Source: Shinella zoogloeoides (GTDB taxonomy: Bacteria; Pseudomonadota; Alphaproteobacteria; Rhizobiales; Rhizobiaceae). From it: a stretch of DNA of 64,000 nt. The DNA is taken from assembly GCF_020883495.1 (NCBI RefSeq), contig NZ_CP086610.1, positions 310,001-374,000 on the forward strand, written 5' to 3'. The notes beneath the pieces were generated by a model. The model was not told where the DNA came from. It saw only the letters and a list, made by a program, of their open reading frames with translations, and did no database searches. The stretch's first letter is position 1. The number at the start of each line of letters is the position of its first letter. The translations under genes were made by a program, and so were the position numbers. Below, piece after piece: positions 36,899 through 47,466 of this stretch.

Positions 36899-37079
36899 TG
36901 TCAAAGCCTCTCAGGTGCCGTTCGTTTGTCGGCGGGGCCGGTGTTTCCGGCGCGTTGAAGGGGAAAATGATTAGCCGGACCCCATAATCGTCTTGGGCTA
37001 TCCTGTCAAAGCCAAACTTTGCGGGAGCCGGCGACGGTCTTTCTGCCGAATGTTTTCGGGCGGGATGATGACGCTTTAA

Positions 37080-38521
<1,442 letters not shown>

Positions 38522-38522
<1 letters not shown>

Positions 38523-39154
38523 TGACCTTCACCATCGCCATCGACGGTCCCGCCGCCGCCGGCAAGGGCACGCTTTCCCGCCGGATCGCGGAGGAATACG
38601 GCTTCCATCACCTCGATACGGGGCTGACCTACCGGGCGACGGCGAAGGCCTTGCTGGATCGCGGCCTGCCGCTCGATGACGAGGCCGTTGCGGCCGATGT
38701 CGCCAGGCACCTCGATCTCGGTGGCCTCGACCGTTCCGTGCTGTCGGCCCATGCCATCGGCGAGGCGGCCTCCAAGATTGCGGTCATGCCTTCGGTGCGC
38801 CGGGCGCTGGTCGAGGCGCAGCAGGGTTTTGCGGCGCGCGAGCCGGGCACGGTGCTCGACGGGCGCGATATCGGTACGGTCGTCTGCCCGGATGCGCCGG
38901 TGAAGCTGTATGTTACGGCTTCGGCTGAGGTGCGCGCGAAGCGCCGCCACGACGAGATCGTCGCCGGCGGCGGGGTGGCCGATTACGGGACGATCCTTGA
39001 GGATATCCGCCGCCGCGACGAGCGCGATATGGGCCGGGCGGACAGTCCCCTGAAGCCCGCTGACGATGCGCACTTGCTCGATACCTCGGAAGTGAGTATA
39101 GAGGCGGCGTTTTCCGCGGCAAAGTCGTTCATCGACGCCGCGCTTAAGCGCTAG
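38522..39154 (+). CDS. cmk: Cytidylate kinase
   Basis: A 210-aa P-loop kinase with [16 protein letters not shown] at the start, a YRATAKALL segment, [13 protein letters not shown] in the centre and a [16 protein letters not shown] lid. It phosphorylates CMP and dCMP with ATP. The ATG overlaps the aroA stop, so the genes are translationally coupled. Its TAG stop is also the first base of the second palindromic repeat (39154-39198). Confidence 0.96.
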
Positions 39155-39198
39155 CAACGCCAGGAAAAGTGCGGAAGCGGTTTTCCGTCCGGTGTTGC
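39154..39198. repeat. Palindromic intergenic repeat, copy 2 (RIME-like)
   Basis: Arms GCAACGCCAGG (39154-39164) and CCGGTGTTGC (39189-39198) pair with one bulge. The core AAGTGCGGAAGCGGTTTT matches copy 1 (319-362). Base differences in the arms partly compensate, which supports a conserved stem. Confidence 0.65.
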
Positions 39199-39235
39199 GA
39201 AACATAAGAACAAGGCCTGTCCCCGCGCCGGATTT

Positions 39236-39251
39236 GCTGCCCAAGGGCAGC
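39236..39251 (+). promoter_or_regulatory. Hairpin in rpsA leader
   Basis: GCTGCCC-AA-GGGCAGC is a perfect 7-bp inverted repeat 68 bases ahead of the rpsA start. Its role in S1 autocontrol is possible but untested. Confidence 0.35.
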
Positions 39252-39319
39252 GGATGGAGCCTCGTTCATCACCAACGCTAACCCCCGGCGCCCGTGCCTT
39301 TGGCACATCAGGAGTTTCA

Positions 39320-41026
39320 ATGTCTCAAGCAAACCCCACGCGCGAAGATTTCGCAGCCCTTCTGCAGGAATCCTTCGCCGCTAACGATCTCGCCGAAGGC
39401 TATGTCGCCAAGGGCATCGTTACCGCGATCGAAAAGGACGTCGCCATCGTCGACGTCGGCCTCAAGGTTGAAGGTCGCGTTCCGCTGAAGGAATTCGGCG
39501 CCAAGTCCAAGGACGGCACGCTGAAGGTCGGCGACGAAGTCGAAGTCTATGTCGAGCGCATCGAAAACGCGCTTGGTGAAGCTGTTCTCTCGCGCGAAAA
39601 GGCTCGCCGCGAAGAAAGCTGGGCCAAGCTCGAAGTCAAGTTCGAAGCCGGCGAGCGCGTCGAAGGCGTCATCTTCAACCAGGTCAAGGGTGGCTTCACC
39701 GTCGATCTCGACGGCGCCGTTGCCTTCCTGCCGCGCTCGCAGGTCGACATCCGTCCGATCCGCGACGTCACGCCGCTCATGCACAACCCGCAGCCCTTCG
39801 AAATCCTCAAGATGGACAAGCGCCGCGGCAACATCGTCGTTTCGCGCCGCACGGTTCTGGAAGAGTCGCGCGCCGAGCAGCGTTCTGAAATCGTTCAGAA
39901 CCTCGAAGAAGGCCAGGTTGTTGACGGCGTCGTCAAGAACATCACCGATTACGGTGCGTTCGTCGACCTCGGCGGCATCGATGGCCTGCTGCACGTCACC
40001 GACATGGCCTGGCGCCGCGTCAACCATCCGTCGGAAATCCTGTCCATTGGCCAGCAGGTCAAGGTTCAGATCATCCGCATCAACCAGGAAACCCACCGCA
40101 TCTCGCTCGGCATGAAGCAGCTCGAGTCGGATCCGTGGGATGGCATCGGCACGAAGTACCCGGTCGGCAAGAAGATCTCCGGCACCGTCACGAACATCAC
40201 CGACTACGGTGCGTTCGTCGAGCTGGAGCCGGGCATCGAAGGCCTGATCCACATCTCCGAAATGTCCTGGACCAAGAAGAACGTACATCCCGGCAAGATC
40301 CTGTCCACGAGCCAGGAAGTCGACGTTGTCGTTCTCGAAGTCGACCCGACGAAGCGCCGCATCTCGCTCGGTCTCAAGCAGACCCTCGAGAACCCGTGGC
40401 AGGCCTTCGCGCACAGCCACCCGGCTGGCACGGAAGTCGAAGGCGAAGTCAAGAACAAGACCGAGTTCGGTCTGTTCATCGGCCTCGACGGCGACGTGGA
40501 CGGCATGGTTCACCTGTCGGACCTCGACTGGAACCGTCCGGGCGAGCAGGTCATCGAAGAGTTCAACAAGGGCGACGTCGTCAAGGCTGTCGTTCTGGAT
40601 GTGGACGTCGACAAGGAGCGCATCTCGCTCGGCATCAAGCAGCTCGGCCGTGACTCGGTCGGCGAAGCTGCTGCTTCCGGCGACCTGCGCAAGAACGCCG
40701 TCGTTTCGGCTGAAGTCATCGCGGTCAACGACGGCGGCATCGAAGTGAAGCTCGTCAGCCACGAGGACATCACGTCGTTCATCCGTCGCGGCGACCTGTC
40801 GCGTGACCGTGACGAACAGCGTCCGGAGCGTTTCTCGGTCGGCCAGACCGTCGACGCCCGCGTCCTGAACTTCTCGAAGAAGGATCGCAAGATCCAGCTT
40901 TCGATCAAGGCGCTGGAAATCGCTGAAGAGAAGGAAGCCGTCGCACAGTTCGGTTCGTCCGACTCGGGCGCTTCGCTCGGCGACATCCTCGGCGCGGCTC
41001 TGAAGAACCGCAACAACGCCGAGTAA
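39320..41026 (+). CDS. rpsA: 30S ribosomal protein S1
   Basis: A 568-aa protein with the tandem S1 (OB-fold) repeats of ribosomal S1. Clear repeat cores include VKNITDYGAFVDLGGIDGLL, VTNITDYGAFVELEPGIEGL and KNKTEFGLFIGLDGDVDGMV. It binds mRNA on the small subunit and helps start translation. The ATG at 39320 is used; the open frame to 39254 lacks similarity. A strong terminator follows. Confidence 0.97.
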   Translation: MSQANPTREDFAALLQESFAANDLAEGYVAKGIVTAIEKDVAIVDVGLKVEGRVPLKEFGAKSKDGTLKVGDEVEVYVERIENALGEAVLSREKARREESWAKLEVKFEAGERVEGVIFNQVKGGFTVDLDGAVAFLPRSQVDIRPIRDVTPLMHNPQPFEILKMDKRRGNIVVSRRTVLEESRAEQRSEIVQNLEEGQVVDGVVKNITDYGAFVDLGGIDGLLHVTDMAWRRVNHPSEILSIGQQVKVQIIRINQETHRISLGMKQLESDPWDGIGTKYPVGKKISGTVTNITDYGAFVELEPGIEGLIHISEMSWTKKNVHPGKILSTSQEVDVVVLEVDPTKRRISLGLKQTLENPWQAFAHSHPAGTEVEGEVKNKTEFGLFIGLDGDVDGMVHLSDLDWNRPGEQVIEEFNKGDVVKAVVLDVDVDKERISLGIKQLGRDSVGEAAASGDLRKNAVVSAEVIAVNDGGIEVKLVSHEDITSFIRRGDLSRDRDEQRPERFSVGQTVDARVLNFSKKDRKIQLSIKALEIAEEKEAVAQFGSSDSGASLGDILGAALKNRNNAE

Positions 41027-41046
41027 GCCTTCGCTTACGAGACAGG

Positions 41047-41082
41047 AAGCCCGCGGAGAGCGATCTCCGCGGGCTTTTTCTT
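41047..41082 (+). terminator. Intrinsic terminator after rpsA
   Basis: A perfect 13-bp stem (41047-41059 with 41064-41076) with a 4-base loop, followed by TTTCTTT. Confidence 0.9.
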
Positions 41083-41092
41083 TGAGGGCTGA

Positions 41093-42589
41093 TCAGGTCC
41101 AGTAGTCGCCGAGCTTCTGATAGAAGACGAGGCCGGGCTCGATGACGCCGACCATCTCCGCCGTCTTCTCGCGCCGGCGCGCCATGTCGGGGCTTTCCGG
41201 CTCCGGTTCCCCGCCGCCTTGGTCCTCCTGCGGCGCATCGCCGTCCTCTTCGCCCGCTTCATCGTCCTCGCCGGTCGCCTCGTCCTCACCGGCCTCGCGA
41301 CTTTCCGGCCATGCAATGTCCTCTTCCGCCGGCAGGTAGGGCACGAAGGCGAGGGGAACGCCCTCGCGTGGAATTGCCGCGGCGGGTAGCCGCTCCGGCA
41401 GGGCGTCGGCCATCGCCGCGGATTGGGCGGCAGCCCGGGCCTGTGGCGCGGAAGTGGCCTCGTCCTGTTCGGCGGAGGGGTGCGGCGTCGCCGCTTCCGG
41501 CTCGCCGGCCTCTAGGTGGGGCTTGCCGGCCGCCTCTTCCGCGTGTTCGCTGGCGATCTGGGCCAGTTCCTGCTCGATTGCCGGATCGAAGGGGTGTTCG
41601 AGCAGCGCCCGGATGAAACTCGCCTCTTCCGGCGAAAGGTTCTCCATCAGTTGCGCCACCGCCTGCATGAGCTGGGCCGGGGGCACGTCGCGGGCGACGG
41701 CCTGCAGCACGCTGCGGGCAAGCGCCTGTCCGGCTGCGTTGGAAATCGGCGCTCTGGCCGGAATCTCTTCCCGTTTCAGCGTGGGGGAGGCTGCCTGAGC
41801 GTCTTCCGCGCCGCCCTGATGGCGGATTGCCGACTGGGCCGCGTCCGCCGGCCGCTGGTCGGTTGCTCTTGCGGCCGGGTTCGGCAGGCGGGGTTCTGCC
41901 CGTGCTGCGGTGTTCCCGGTGCTGGAGACGGCGTGTTCCGCATCGCCCGACGGTGCGGAGGCCTGGCCGGTCATGGCGCGCGGCTTGCTGCCGCCTTCAA
42001 GGTCGAAAATGCGCTTGAGCGCCGTCTGGAGTGCGCGGGCGTCGCCAAGCACCTGCATCGCCTGCTGGGGACCGTGGCGGCCAACGGCGGCAAGCTGCTG
42101 GGCGGTGAGGCCGACAGGCTTCTGCTGGCGCTCCCCGGCGGCTGGGTCGGCGGGCTGAAGGCTCGTCGCAAGCAGGTTGGCGAGCTTCTGCGCCTCCGGC
42201 CCGTTCGGATTGCGCACGATCTCCACGAGGCTGCGCGTCGGCATGGCGGAAAGCACGGTGCCGATCAGTTTCTCCACGCTCGGGCGAAGCTCCGGCGGCA
42301 GTCGGGTGATGATGTCGGCAAGCTTGCGGGCATTTCCGCCCTCGCCGTCGGGCATCGCCTTCAGCGCGGTCAGAAGCGCCTCCAGAAGCTCCCGGCCGGG
42401 ATTGGGTTCGGCCGTGCGCGGCATGTGCTTGAGCATGGTTTCGAGCAGGCGCAGCAGGACCTCGGCCCTGAGATTGGCGAGAGCGGCGGCGGAGGCTGGC
42501 GGTGTGGCGGCGGCATCGGCCGCCGCACCCGCCGGCAGGGCGGGGGAGGGCTGCGATACCCCTGTCGTCGGTGCCACGCGCGGCAGCAT
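41093..42589 (-). CDS. Hypothetical 498-aa proline/alanine-rich protein
   Basis: Strong AGGAGG site before ATG at 42589. The N-terminal ~170 residues form a helical domain (LLRLLETMLKHMPRT, LITRLPPELRPSVEKL-like segments). The middle is Ala/Pro/Glu-rich and likely disordered. A ~45-residue helical block near residues 305-365 contains LMQAVAQLMENLSPEEASFI and RALLEHPFDPAIEQELAQIA. The very acidic stretch near 440-480 precedes a conserved-looking end, GVIEPGLVFYQKLGDYWT. No signal peptide was seen. The family is not recognised; FliK-like length control is conceivable but unsupported. Confidence 0.75.
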   Translation of the reverse strand: MLPRVAPTTGVSQPSPALPAGAAADAAATPPASAAALANLRAEVLLRLLETMLKHMPRTAEPNPGRELLEALLTALKAMPDGEGGNARKLADIITRLPPELRPSVEKLIGTVLSAMPTRSLVEIVRNPNGPEAQKLANLLATSLQPADPAAGERQQKPVGLTAQQLAAVGRHGPQQAMQVLGDARALQTALKRIFDLEGGSKPRAMTGQASAPSGDAEHAVSSTGNTAARAEPRLPNPAARATDQRPADAAQSAIRHQGGAEDAQAASPTLKREEIPARAPISNAAGQALARSVLQAVARDVPPAQLMQAVAQLMENLSPEEASFIRALLEHPFDPAIEQELAQIASEHAEEAAGKPHLEAGEPEAATPHPSAEQDEATSAPQARAAAQSAAMADALPERLPAAAIPREGVPLAFVPYLPAEEDIAWPESREAGEDEATGEDDEAGEEDGDAPQEDQGGGEPEPESPDMARRREKTAEMVGVIEPGLVFYQKLGDYWT

Positions 42590-42995
42590 GATGCCTCCTG
42601 TCCGTCCTTGCCGATGCGGTCCGCATCCCTGGCCTGCGAATGTTCCATCGTTCGTCGGATGGCGCATCATGCGCGACGCTGCGAGATGAAGAGCTTTCGG
42701 CCCGGAAAGCCGGGCATTTCATGCGGGGAGGCGGCGGCGGGGCCGGCGAAACACTGAACCGCTGACTGTGGCCGGACGGGACGCCCCGATACTCCGAACA
42801 ACTACTCGTCGTTACAATTGGCATTTTATGGTTAATGAAACGCTAACGCCGCGAAAGGCGCTTCGCATATGCAGCATTCCGCGCGTAATTTCCCTTCCGC
42901 CACGGCCTTGCCCCTTATGCTCAGCTCGCGTAAATCTTGCCGGCACTGTCGGCCGCCGGGGATTTGCGGACCGCGGATGCGGCGGAGACCCCTCG
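42590..42995. promoter_or_regulatory. Divergent control region with CtrA-like box
   Basis: 406 bases between the hypothetical protein and the NAMPT gene. TTAA-N7-CTAA (42832-42846) deviates by one base from the CtrA full site TTAA-N7-TTAA. An ATGGTTAA context precedes it, common in rhizobial CtrA sites. No small gene with a good ribosome-binding site was seen. Confidence 0.4.
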
Positions 42996-44378
42996 ATGAA
43001 CCTCACCAACCTCATCCTCAACACCGACAGCTACAAGTTCAGCCACTACCTGCAATATCCGCCGGAAACCCGGGCGATCTCCTCCTATGTCGAGGCGCGC
43101 GGCCATTCCGACCATGCGGAAGTGCTGTTCTTCGGGCTTCAGATGTTCCTGAAGGAGTATCTGTCGAAGCCGGTGACGATGCGGGATGTGGACGAGGCCG
43201 AGGGTATCGTCACGGCGCATGGCCTGCCGTTCAACCGCGAAGGCTGGACCCATATCGTCAACAGGCACGGCGGCTTCCTGCCGCTGCTGATCGAGGCGCT
43301 GCCCGAGGGAACGATGGTGCGCCGCGGCGTGCCGGTGGCGCAGGTCGTCAACACGGACCCTGCCTGCTTCTGGCTTACCTCCTATATCGAGACGGCCTTC
43401 CTGCGCGCCATCTGGTATCCGAGCACCGTGGCCTCCAACTCGCGCAAGGTGAAGCAGATCATCCAGCCTTTCCTGGAAAAGACCTGCGACGACCCGGCCG
43501 CCGTCCTGCCCTTCCGCCTGCACGATTTTGGCGCGCGCGGGACCACGAGCTTCGAGCAGGCGGGCATCGGCGGCGCGGCGCACCTCGTCAATTTCCTCGG
43601 CACGGATACGGTGAGCGCTGTGCTTTACGCCCGCCGCTACTACGGCGCCGAGATGGCCGGTTTCTCCATTCCCGCCTCCGAGCATTCGACCATGACCTCC
43701 TGGGGTCAGGACCGCGAGGCCGAGGCCTATGGCAATATGATCGACAAGTTCGGCGGCAAGGGTCTCTATGCCGTGGTGTCGGACAGCTACGACATCAACA
43801 ATGCCGTCGCGGAAATCTGGGGCAAGCAGCTCAAGGACCGCGTGCAGGCGGCCGGCGGCACGCTGGTCGTGCGCCCGGACAGCGGCGACCCGGTGGAAAC
43901 GCCGGTGCAGGTCCTGCGCCAGCTCGCCTATGCCTTCGGCACGCATCTCAACGCCAAGGGCTACAAGGTGCTCGACAACAGCGTGCGCGTCATCCAGGGC
44001 GACGGCATCTCGCCCGCCGATATCGGCCTCATCCTCGGCCGCATGGAAGCCTTCGGCTTCTCGGCGGAGAACATCGCCTTCGGCATGGGGGCCGGGCTGC
44101 TCCAGCGCGTCAACCGCGACACCTATTCCTTCGCCATGAAGGCCAATGCCCGGCAGGATTTGGATGGCAACTGGCACGACGTCTACAAGCGCCCGGCGAC
44201 CATGAACCTCAAGGCCTCGAAGGCCGGCCGGCAGGCGGTGGTCGAGGGCTATATCGGCCTTGAAGCCGCGCGTGTCGACCAGCTTGCGGGCCGGCAGAAC
44301 CTGCTGCAGCCCGTCTGGCGCGACGGCGAGCTTCTCGTCGACTGGACGCTGGATGCGGTGCGCGCCCGCGCGGCCTGA
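42996..44378 (+). CDS. Nicotinamide phosphoribosyltransferase (NAMPT-like)
   Basis: A 460-aa type II phosphoribosyltransferase. Key blocks are ILNTDSYKFSHYLQYPPET at the start, FRLHDFGARGTTSFEQAG, ASEHSTMTSWGQDREAEAYG (the histidine corresponds to the phosphorylated His of human NAMPT) and VVRPDSGDPVETP. It should make NMN from nicotinamide and PRPP in NAD salvage; nicotinate as substrate is less likely from these motifs. The ATG at 42996 begins the conserved region; the frame is open upstream to 42768 without similarity. Confidence 0.9.
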   Translation: MNLTNLILNTDSYKFSHYLQYPPETRAISSYVEARGHSDHAEVLFFGLQMFLKEYLSKPVTMRDVDEAEGIVTAHGLPFNREGWTHIVNRHGGFLPLLIEALPEGTMVRRGVPVAQVVNTDPACFWLTSYIETAFLRAIWYPSTVASNSRKVKQIIQPFLEKTCDDPAAVLPFRLHDFGARGTTSFEQAGIGGAAHLVNFLGTDTVSAVLYARRYYGAEMAGFSIPASEHSTMTSWGQDREAEAYGNMIDKFGGKGLYAVVSDSYDINNAVAEIWGKQLKDRVQAAGGTLVVRPDSGDPVETPVQVLRQLAYAFGTHLNAKGYKVLDNSVRVIQGDGISPADIGLILGRMEAFGFSAENIAFGMGAGLLQRVNRDTYSFAMKANARQDLDGNWHDVYKRPATMNLKASKAGRQAVVEGYIGLEAARVDQLAGRQNLLQPVWRDGELLVDWTLDAVRARAA

Positions 44379-44435
44379 TCCCTTGCAGTCCGGCATTTCC
44401 CGCTCCATCTTGCATTTTAAGACTGGAGACGAGAG

Positions 44436-44771
44436 ATGACGGTTCGCCCGCCGCAGGCGCTTGCCCCTTCCTTCACCAAGGAAACGGGCCTTAATATCCT
44501 CGAATACGAGCTAATGTCCGAGCGCGCCGATGCGCTGGGCCGGCATGGGCTGAAGGTCGAGAAGGCGCTGGCGCTGCTGGCGGAGCGTCTGGCCGCCGGC
44601 TGCGGGGAGGAAGAGCGCGAAGGCCTGCTCGACGATGCGGCCGATAAGGTCTGGGCCTTCTTCATCCAGCGCGAAATGTGCGGCCTGCGCAGCCAGAAGG
44701 ATGCGGTCCGCCGTTATGGTATCCCGCCCGAGGTCATGGCTCGTCTCGGCATCGTGCGCCGCAAGCCTTGA
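44436..44771 (+). CDS. Small conserved rhizobial protein (possibly DUF6665)
   Basis: A 111-aa helical protein with blocks [40 protein letters not shown] and RRYGIPPEVMARLGI. I associate this pattern with DUF6665, from memory and not certain. It follows the NAMPT gene by 57 bases on the same strand behind a GGAGACGAGAG site, so it may be co-transcribed. The function is unknown. Confidence 0.72.
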   Translation: MTVRPPQALAPSFTKETGLNILEYELMSERADALGRHGLKVEKALALLAERLAAGCGEEEREGLLDDAADKVWAFFIQREMCGLRSQKDAVRRYGIPPEVMARLGIVRRKP

Positions 44772-44780
44772 GTCGCGATC

Positions 44781-46019
44781 CTAAGCGACGAGCTGGCGGG
44801 TGATCAGGTCGTAGATGCCGTTGTCGTCGACACGCAGCGCGAAGATGCCCTTCTTCGCCTCTTCCCGTTCCTGCTGCTCGATCACGCCCGCCGCATCGAG
44901 ATTGCGGACGGCCTCGCCGGTGCTCTCGGCCGGTGTGTCCGTTTCGGCGGAGGCGTCACGATCGGACTTTACGGGGGCCTTCTCGGCGATCTCGGTCGCC
45001 TCCGCGCCGGCGGCGAGCAACTGGATCGTGTCGACGGCCTCGGTCGGCGTCCGGCCATCGGCCTTGCCCTTCACGGCGTCTTCATTGGCGCGGCCGACGG
45101 CATCCTGAAGCTTTTCGACGTCCTCGAGCTTCTCGCCGGCCTCCAGCTTGCCGATGGTTTCCTCGCGCTCCTTGCGCGTTTCCGCGTCCTCGACGCGTGT
45201 CGGGTCCCGCTTCGTGCGTTCGAGCTTCAGTTCCTCGATCGACTTCGGGTCCGCCGCGTCCTCGAGCCGGGCGAGAACCTTGCGCATTTCCGGCGTGAGC
45301 GCCTTTTCCTCCTCAGCCTTCTCCGCCAGCGCGTCCTTCACGCGCTGGGCCTCGGTGCCGTAGGGGTTGCGGATCGCGCCGATGATGTCGCTTGCGGAAA
45401 GACCGAGATCGGTGAGGCCGGATTTCCTCTCCAGCGTCGCGACGTCCGCCGGCAGTTCGCCACGCTCGCGTGCCAGCATGGCGGAAAGGCGCTGCTCGAA
45501 ATTGGCGTCAGCCTCGTCCTCGCCCTGCGCCACGCCCGTTGCCAGCGCAAGGCGTGCAACGAGATTGGCGGCGGCATCGTCGGAAGGGCCGCTCATCGCC
45601 TCCTTGACGGAGGAGAGTGTGGTGCCGAGCGAGCGCAGGCTGACATCGAGCGTGGTGCCCTTGGCCGCAAGCCCGACGCTGTCGACGAGGGTGATCCTGT
45701 CGGAAAGGCGCTGGGCGAAGGCGCGGGCGGATTCGCCGTCCTGCTGGGTAATGCCGAGCGTATCGCTGAAGCGGGCGATCACCTTGGCGAGCGTCTCGCC
45801 GCCGCGGGCGTTGCTGCCGAAGAAATGTTCGTTGATGCGGGCGTTCGCCTGGCGCGCGGTATCGTCCGATTGCAGATGGGCCTGCTCGCGGATGTCGTCG
45901 TTCTTGCGCCCGCTCGCCTTCTCCGCTTCCTCGCGGCGACGATCCTCGATCGTCTCGACGATCGACTGCATGGCCGAGATGGCGGCGGTGGACTGCGCGC
46001 TCTGCAGCGGTGTCAGCAT
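44781..46019 (-). CDS. Hypothetical 412-aa acidic helical protein
   Basis: The protein is rich in charged helices and predicted coiled coil, with no signal peptide or membrane span. The N-terminus reads MLTPLQSAQSTAAISAMQSI. A repeated helical pattern with FSDTLGITQQDGESARAFAQ and ALATGVAQGEDEADANFEQR suggests an internal duplication. The C-terminal KGIFALRVDDNGIYDLITRQ is the most conserved-looking part. An AGGTTTGCC context precedes the ATG. A perfect CtrA-type box lies 40 bases upstream, so cell-cycle or motility-linked expression is plausible. The family was not recognised. Confidence 0.75.
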   Translation of the reverse strand: MLTPLQSAQSTAAISAMQSIVETIEDRRREEAEKASGRKNDDIREQAHLQSDDTARQANARINEHFFGSNARGGETLAKVIARFSDTLGITQQDGESARAFAQRLSDRITLVDSVGLAAKGTTLDVSLRSLGTTLSSVKEAMSGPSDDAAANLVARLALATGVAQGEDEADANFEQRLSAMLARERGELPADVATLERKSGLTDLGLSASDIIGAIRNPYGTEAQRVKDALAEKAEEEKALTPEMRKVLARLEDAADPKSIEELKLERTKRDPTRVEDAETRKEREETIGKLEAGEKLEDVEKLQDAVGRANEDAVKGKADGRTPTEAVDTIQLLAAGAEATEIAEKAPVKSDRDASAETDTPAESTGEAVRNLDAAGVIEQQEREEAKKGIFALRVDDNGIYDLITRQLVA

Positions 46020-46058
46020 GGCAAACCTCCAGTCAACCGGAGGATAAGGCCGAGGCCG

Positions 46059-46073
46059 TTAACCGGGCGTTAA
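46059..46073 (-). promoter_or_regulatory. CtrA-type box upstream of the 412-aa protein gene
   Basis: TTAA-N7-TTAA exactly (minus strand TTAACGCCCGGTTAA, followed by C). It lies 40 bases upstream of the start codon at 46019. The spacing and sequence match the full CtrA consensus. Confidence 0.6.
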
Positions 46074-46098
46074 GCCTGCACCCGCGGATTTGCGGGGG

Positions 46099-46725
46099 TC
46101 AGCTATGGGCGAAGATGTCCGTTTCATCCCAGCCGAGCAGATCGAGCTTGGCGCGGGTCGGCAGGAAGGCGAAGCAGGCGTCGGCGTGCTCGGCCCGGCC
46201 GTCGCGCACGAGGCGGGCGTTGAGCTTGTCGCGCAGCGCATGGAGATAGAGCACGTCCGAGGCGGCATATTCGAGCTGCGCCGGCGACAGCGTCGCGGCC
46301 GCCCAGTCGGAGGACTGCTGCTGCTTGGAAATGTCGACCTCGAGCATTTCCTTCAGATTGTCCTTGAGGCCGTGGCGGTCGGTATAGGTGCGGGTCAGGC
46401 GCGAGGCGATCTTGGTGCAGAAGACCGGCGTGGTGGTGACGCCGAAGGTGTGGAACAGCACGGCGATATCGAAGCGGCCGTAATGGAAGATCTTCTGGCG
46501 CGTCGGGTCTTCCAGCATAGCGGTGAGGTTGGGGGCTTCCTTCTGCCCGGCGGCGATGCGGATGACGTCCGCGGTGCCGTCGCCCGGCGAGAGCTGCACG
46601 ACGCACAGCCGGTCGCGGCGCGGGATGAGGCCGAGCGTCTCGGTGTCGATGGCGATGGCGCCGGTATAGCGGGCCGCATCCGCCGCCGGGATATCGCCTT
46701 CGTGATACCGGATTGCACTTGCCAT
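46099..46725 (-). CDS. rnd: Ribonuclease D-like 3'-5' exonuclease
   Basis: A 208-aa protein covering only the DEDDy exonuclease domain; the HRDC domains of full-length RNase D are absent, as in many rhizobial versions. ExoI motif AIDTETLGL, ExoII HYGRFDIAVLFH, and ExoIII YAASDVLYLHAL are all present. It should trim RNA 3' ends, for example tRNA precursors. MASAIRYHEG is the preferred start; an in-frame ATG lies 12 bases upstream. Confidence 0.92.
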   Translation of the reverse strand: MASAIRYHEGDIPAADAARYTGAIAIDTETLGLIPRRDRLCVVQLSPGDGTADVIRIAAGQKEAPNLTAMLEDPTRQKIFHYGRFDIAVLFHTFGVTTTPVFCTKIASRLTRTYTDRHGLKDNLKEMLEVDISKQQQSSDWAAATLSPAQLEYAASDVLYLHALRDKLNARLVRDGRAEHADACFAFLPTRAKLDLLGWDETDIFAHS

Positions 46726-46833
46726 GAAAAACCCCATCTAAGCTGTCTGAATATCCGCAGGCCTATACCGCATGTCGCCGGCCGGCGGTATCTCTTTATG
46801 GATTGCGAAAGGCCGGCCCAGCCGGGAAAGACG

Positions 46834-47118
46834 ATGAAGATACGCACCGCCCTCGTGCTCCTGGCCGTCCTTGCATCCGCCTGCGCCGGGCAGGCGCAGG
46901 CCTTCAAGGATCTTCCCGGCGTCGTTCCCTCCGACGCCACGGAAGAATACAGCAACAAGGACGCGCCGCGCTGCACCCAGCAGGTGGAGGTGCCGTCCAG
47001 CGACAGGACCCACTGGATGCCGCGGAGCGTCTATGTCTGCGAGAAGAACGGCATGACGTGGAGCAGCACGCAGCCGCCGCCGTCGAGCATACGCACCCTG
47101 CGCGGCCTGGACCGGTAG
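46834..47118 (+). CDS. Hypothetical secreted 94-aa protein
   Basis: A signal peptide (residues 1-23, AQAF) precedes a short mature part with two cysteines (PRCTQQV, VYVCEKNG) that could form a disulfide. The LASAC segment resembles a lipobox, so a lipoprotein is an alternative. The family is unknown. A GGGAAAG site precedes the ATG. It is divergent from rnd. Confidence 0.68.
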   Translation: MKIRTALVLLAVLASACAGQAQAFKDLPGVVPSDATEEYSNKDAPRCTQQVEVPSSDRTHWMPRSVYVCEKNGMTWSSTQPPPSSIRTLRGLDR

Positions 47119-47136
47119 TCGCAGGGCGCTTGCCGC

Positions 47137-47391
47137 TCAGGCGCGCTTGATGACCTTGATCAGCACGAGCAGGATCACGGCGCCGATGGTGGAGTGGAGG
47201 ATGGCAGCGACGATACCGCTGCCGAGGCTGACGCCGATGGCGGGGAAGAGATAGCCGGCGATGAAGGCGCCGACGATGCCGACGACGATGTTCCCGACGA
47301 GGCCGAAGCCGAAGCCCGAGACGATGAGGCCGGCGAGCCAGCCGGCGACCGCGCCGACGATGAGGAAAACCAGAATACTTTCAATGCCCAT
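47137..47391 (-). CDS. GlsB/YeaQ/YmgE family stress-response membrane protein
   Basis: An 84-aa protein with three hydrophobic helices and the glycine-rich transglycosylase-associated signature VGAVAGWLAGLIVSGFGFGL, then a GSGIVAAILHSTIGAVILL end. The family is common and stress-linked, with no known enzyme activity. An AGGGAGC site precedes the ATG. Confidence 0.9.
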   Translation of the reverse strand: MGIESILVFLIVGAVAGWLAGLIVSGFGFGLVGNIVVGIVGAFIAGYLFPAIGVSLGSGIVAAILHSTIGAVILLVLIKVIKRA

Positions 47392-47466
47392 GATGTGCTC
47401 CCTTGGACGGTATCATTCCGTCGGGATGTAATCTGGCAGCCGATTTCGCGAAAGCAAGAGGGGCTT

